A DNA stretch of 11,584 bases, from assembly GCF_000003855.2 (NCBI RefSeq), contig NW_003101653.1, positions 70,220 to 81,803 on the forward strand, written 5' to 3'. The position numbers and the translations under genes are program-made. This DNA comes from Blastomyces gilchristii SLH14081. Its lineage: Eukaryota > Ascomycota > Eurotiomycetes > Onygenales > Ajellomycetaceae. The notes under the pieces are model-generated. The model ran no database searches and had not been told where the DNA came from. It worked only from the letters and a program-made list of their open reading frames with translations. This document shows positions 8,498-11,584 of the stretch, piece after piece (position 1 is the stretch's first letter; every line of letters starts with the position of its first letter).

Positions 8498-9003
8498 TAG
8501 ACTGACCGTGTGACCGTGTCTGGGACCAGGACCAGATTTTTTGATAGTCCCATTACCAATTCGACTGATCCCATTACACGGTTTTAACATTAGATAGTAG
8601 TTCCATACTGTCCCAGTGGGACTTACTGTCTACTCTTGTCACATTTTCCAAATGGGACCATGATTTCCACTTCTCAATTTAAATTATTTTTATTACTTTA
8701 AATGACTTTAAATCTCATTTGAGCATTACCAAAAAGCGTTACTTTTTAAAAAATTAAAAATAGTCTAAAAAAAATCTTAAAATGTCTAAAAATAGTAACT
8801 TTATGCTAAGAATGGGACTAAATGGGATCAAATGGGACCACTTTCTCATTTTTTTCAAGTCATGGTTCCATTTTAAGATCTGATATATAGTCACTTTACA
8901 TGTTTTTTTGATAGCCAGTCCCAGCGGGATTCACGCCAAGAAATGTATGGGACCAGACCAAATGGGACCAAACGTGAAATTCATGGACCCGGCGGCCAGT
9001 CTA
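8498..9003 (-). mobile_element. MITE copy C (hAT-like, 506 bp, least mutated)
   Basis: The 8-bp duplication CTTGTAGA lies at 8490-8497 and 9004-9011, and the termini are TAGACTGACCG and the complement of TAGACTGGCCG. Strand is given so that the GGCCG end comes first, as in copies A and B. This copy keeps CC, GG and CG steps that A and B lost and holds about ten GGGAC/GTCCC motifs, many within ATGGGACCA. TGACCGTG is tandemly repeated beside the left end (8503-8510, 8511-8518). Short open stretches that overlap its right end are accidental. It sits in the integrase core of element 2 between the first and second catalytic positions; taking it out with one duplication (514 bp) brings the frame back together. 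Confidence 0.94.
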
Positions 9004-11440
9004 CTTGTAGATGAGTATAAAGTATGCTATCTTAATAAAGTAATCTACTATCATCAGTACACTGTTAAAACAGATATTATATATATTCTTACTTTCAGAG
9101 AGACTTATAAGAGTATTCATTTATAGCTGTTTTTAAGATTTCTGTAAGATGAGTAGAGAAGTAAGTTCTTTATATAATCTGAATCACACTATTCATGAAT
9201 TCTGATAAATAGTATAACAATTTACTATCTTCTTCACAAGTTCTTACATCTTTAATCAGAAGTATTTTCTTATAACTAATGTATGAGTTCTAGTATCTAT
9301 AAAATGACTTACTAGAGAAGAGTTATAATATCTTTTAATAAGTTCTACTTATAGAAACTTATTCATAGATATATAAATCTGACTCTTTCTTTTTAAGAGG
9401 TTATTTAAGTCTCTTTAATTCTTTATTTCTGCAGGATTGATCTCTACTGTAAGCAGTTTTTAAATATACTGAGTATATTCATTTCTCAGTTACAGTTCAG
9501 ATAATCTGAATAGAAGATCTTATAAAGACTTATACTCTGTTTTTTCTTATATTAGATCTTCTATAATACTTCTCAAAGTCTGTAAACTCTTCAGATTATA
9601 GATATCTTCTTCAAGAATTCTTGTAGAGATTCTCAGAGTGTTAACTCTCAGTGTTATAGAGAGTAGTTATACAGGCTTTTTTTCTCTCTCTTTCTTCTTC
9701 TCTTACAGAGAATTGAGAGACTCTTCAGTCAATCTCTTTATAACACTTAGTTTAAGCATTCTATGAAGCTTTTCTGTCTTCTCTAGTCTCTCTGTATCTA
9801 TCACTCTAATCTTCTTAACATAGTCAGATCTGTAAGAGAGTTCATCTACTAAGTTCTTAGTTCTTTGAATATACTCTATCTTAAACTAGAATTTACTCAG
9901 TCTCTGAGCTCAGTGAATTTATCATTATAAGAGTTTCTTGATTGAAGTAAACTATTCTAAGCTATTATAATCAGTTTTAATAGTAATCACTATTATAAGA
10001 TTCTTAAAGTAGTAATATCAGTAATGAAAGAATTTCACTATTATGAGAAGCTTCTAATTATGAATACTATAGTTGATCTTTATAGATTGTATTTTTTATA
10101 AGAAAAAGATCACTGAAACTCAGTTCTTATTTAACTATAGTTATGAAACTATTTCTAAAATTATACAGAAGAAGACATCTGTCTTTAATCTGATTAAGAG
10201 TAAGAAATCAAAGTGAAATAGTATTATTATATCTATAAATATCTATTTTAATCTTATAAAGATTTTATAAGCTTCTGAGATAAGAAAGTTCTTACAGTTC
10301 TTTCTTCTCAATAATCTTTTTATTCTTTATTTATAAGATAACTTCTTCTTATTTTCATTCTTCAGTATATCTATAAGAGTCAAGAAAATTCTTATAAATG
10401 TAAAGATAAATTATCTATAGAAATTCATAAAGCTTAGAAAGATCTGAATCTTATAAATACTAGTTAACTCTGATTATAATAGAATAGTCTTAATCTGTGA
10501 AGATTTTATCTGAATATCATTTATAATAATTATATATTCTAGAAAATTAATCTAATGAGTACTGAAGTTATACTTTATAAGATTAATATATAGTTCTGTC
10601 TCATCTAAAGTCTTTAATATAGTTTATATATACTCAGTATGTTCTTTCTTCTTCACAGAGTATATTATCACATTATTCAGATATATTATTATAAAGATAT
10701 TCAGATATATATAAAGTATTTTATTAATAAAAGACTGAAATACTATGAGAGTATTAGTCAAATCAAAAGATACTACTAGATATTCAAATAATCTCAGTAC
10801 AGTTTTAAAGACAGTTTTTTATTCATTCTCAGACTGTATTCACAGCTGTGTATATATATTAATTACATTTAGTTATGTAAATATAACAGCTCTTATAAGA
10901 TGATTGATTACATTCTCAATCAGAGATAGAGAATAGCAACTCTTTATAATCTTAAAGTTCAGATTATAGTAGTTTATATATAATCTGAAATCTTTATTCT
11001 TCTTCTTTATAAATATTACAGAGACTTCTGCAGAGATCTGTGAAGATCAGATAAAGTTATTCTTCAGATTCTTCTTTATATAAGTTTGTAAAATCTTTGT
11101 CTTATAATGAAAGATCTTATAGATTAATGCTCAGAAGAATTTCTACTCTTCTATTAAATCTATTATCAGATTCTTCTTATAATAAGATAGAAGCTCAGCT
11201 ATCTTAGCTGAACAAAATATCTCTGTAAAATCTTGATATTTCTCTGATATCTGAAGCTTAGTTTTCATGACTGTGAAGTTCTCTGACATTTATAAAGTTA
11301 TTATATAGATAAGCTTGTCTTCTCTAATTAACTCTACAGCATTAACTAATTCTATCTCTATAGATAAGTCTGTTAACACTGATTAAAAGTATAAATCTGA
11401 CTTATAGACAGCTATGTATGAATTGTGTCTTTGATCCTTT
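9004..11440 (-). pseudogene. pol: Element 2 pol, 5' part: RT, RNase H, integrase first half
   Basis: Reading leftward, a linker (KLQISEKYQDFTEIFC, about 11260) matches the segment before RT in fungal Gypsy elements. RT: FIKKKNKDFRLYINYYNLN matches the LFVKKKDGxLRLCVDYRxLN block near 11000, then FEYLVVSFDLTNTL. The catalytic YxDD is YLNN at 10683-10672, both Asp codons changed to AAT. RNase H: the first Asp is kept (10179-10177, KTDVF), but the Glu/Asp region (YSIHN) and TDH are altered. Integrase: a zinc region at about 9330-9200 with one His retained and the CxxC region disrupted; the first catalytic Asp is Asn (9117-9115, MNTLI), followed by VLMIVDYFIKIA, the usual VVVDRxTKxA. All share one register up to MITE copy C. 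Stops are frequent, so it is non-functional. Confidence 0.87.
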
Positions 11441-11584
11441 TCCCGCGGGACATACGCTACCCCTGCACTCCAACCACCCACGGAAATTACAACCTCCCTC
11501 GGCCATCATCCCGGCCCGTAATGCAGCTATACCTATTACATTGGCAAGAGCGCACAGCGTCAAAACCTAACATTAATTCAAACA
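11435..11584. other. Non-mutated right flank
   Basis: Composition changes abruptly here to GC-richer DNA with many CC, GG and CG steps. On the minus strand the pol register of element 2 happens to stay open into about 11441-11460, so the first bases could still be unmutated element sequence. Further right I saw no recognisable protein, tRNA or repeat, and nothing matching the left flank. It is probably host DNA or a recently arrived repeat. Confidence 0.45.

Larger units (their letters stand above)
7590..11440 (-). mobile_element. Element 2: degenerate Ty3/Gypsy chromovirus, 5'-truncated
   Basis: Read on the minus strand, the order is protease-RT linker, RT, RNase H, integrase and chromodomain, so this is a second Gypsy chromovirus. 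Its RT and integrase differ enough from element 1 to be a separate family rather than another copy. gag, protease and the 5' LTR are missing on the right, where the mutated sequence stops abruptly near 11435. It is saturated with C-to-T and G-to-A changes. MITE copy C splits the integrase. Apart from that insertion the pol register is unbroken from about 11400 to about 7690, which indicates decay by point mutation rather than by indels. The left limit given is the end of the chromodomain; 3' UTR and LTR should lie further left. Confidence 0.87.

Noticed and set aside
8908..9126. 72-codon open reading frame on the + strand
   Set aside because: It starts inside MITE copy C and runs across the element end and target duplication into antisense integrase sequence, so it is an accidental chimera with no protein signal.
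1..11584. Alternative genetic code or mitochondrial/organellar DNA, suggested by AT richness and many TGA/TAA codons in conserved proteins
   Set aside because: Stops replace Trp, Gln and Arg together, catalytic Asp codons become Asn, Pro becomes Ser/Leu and Cys becomes Tyr, all explained by C-to-T changes on both strands; the flanks have ordinary composition and the proteins are nuclear Gypsy families.
1..11584. CRISPR array or bacterial accessory system
   Set aside because: There are no regularly spaced short repeats; the three long repeats are MITEs, and the coding remnants are eukaryotic chromoviruses.

Overview
The window looks like an AT-rich, transposon-filled block from a filamentous fungus, most likely an ascomycete (Pezizomycotina). 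Ordinary-composition DNA sits only at the edges (about 1-112 and 11435-11584) and in a small island at about 5280-5480. The rest is two dead Ty3/Gypsy retrotransposons of the chromovirus type, packed with C-to-T and G-to-A changes like those left by repeat-induced point mutation (RIP). I found no host gene and no intact protein-coding gene.

Layout, left to right. Element 1 lies on the + strand at about 113-5473. It enters mid-gag (its 5' LTR is missing) and runs through a ruined CCHC zinc knuckle, protease, reverse transcriptase (RT), RNase H, integrase (IN) and chromodomain to a stop at 5297-5299. A purine tract and the probable start of its 3' LTR follow. Element 2 lies on the - strand at about 11440-7590. 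It begins in the linker upstream of RT and runs through RT, RNase H, IN and chromodomain. The two point at each other, and both lack their 5' portions. Between them, 5474-7589 is about 2.1 kb of AT-rich DNA with no recognised product; a weak minus-strand gag-like reading lies at about 6050-7100.

Three copies of a 505-506 bp non-autonomous DNA transposon sit inside the dead retroelements. Each has about 11-bp terminal inverted repeats starting TAGACTG and a perfect 8-bp target-site duplication, which points to a hAT-like MITE. Copies A (544-1049) and B (1067-1571) lie almost back to back at the gag/pol junction of element 1. Copy C (8498-9003) splits the integrase core of element 2, and removing it with one duplication restores the integrase reading frame and the D-35-E spacing.

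The most unusual signal is the sequence context of the mutations. Comparing copy C with A and B, C-to-T changes fall mainly on CpC (GGTCCC becoming GATCTC), less on CpG, and little on CpA, the usual RIP target. The retroelements agree: CC, GG and CG are almost absent while CA, TG and CT remain common. This suggests a RIP-like process with a non-standard preference. Copy C still has about ten GGGAC/GTCCC motifs that are mostly lost in A and B, so it probably arrived after the last round of mutation.
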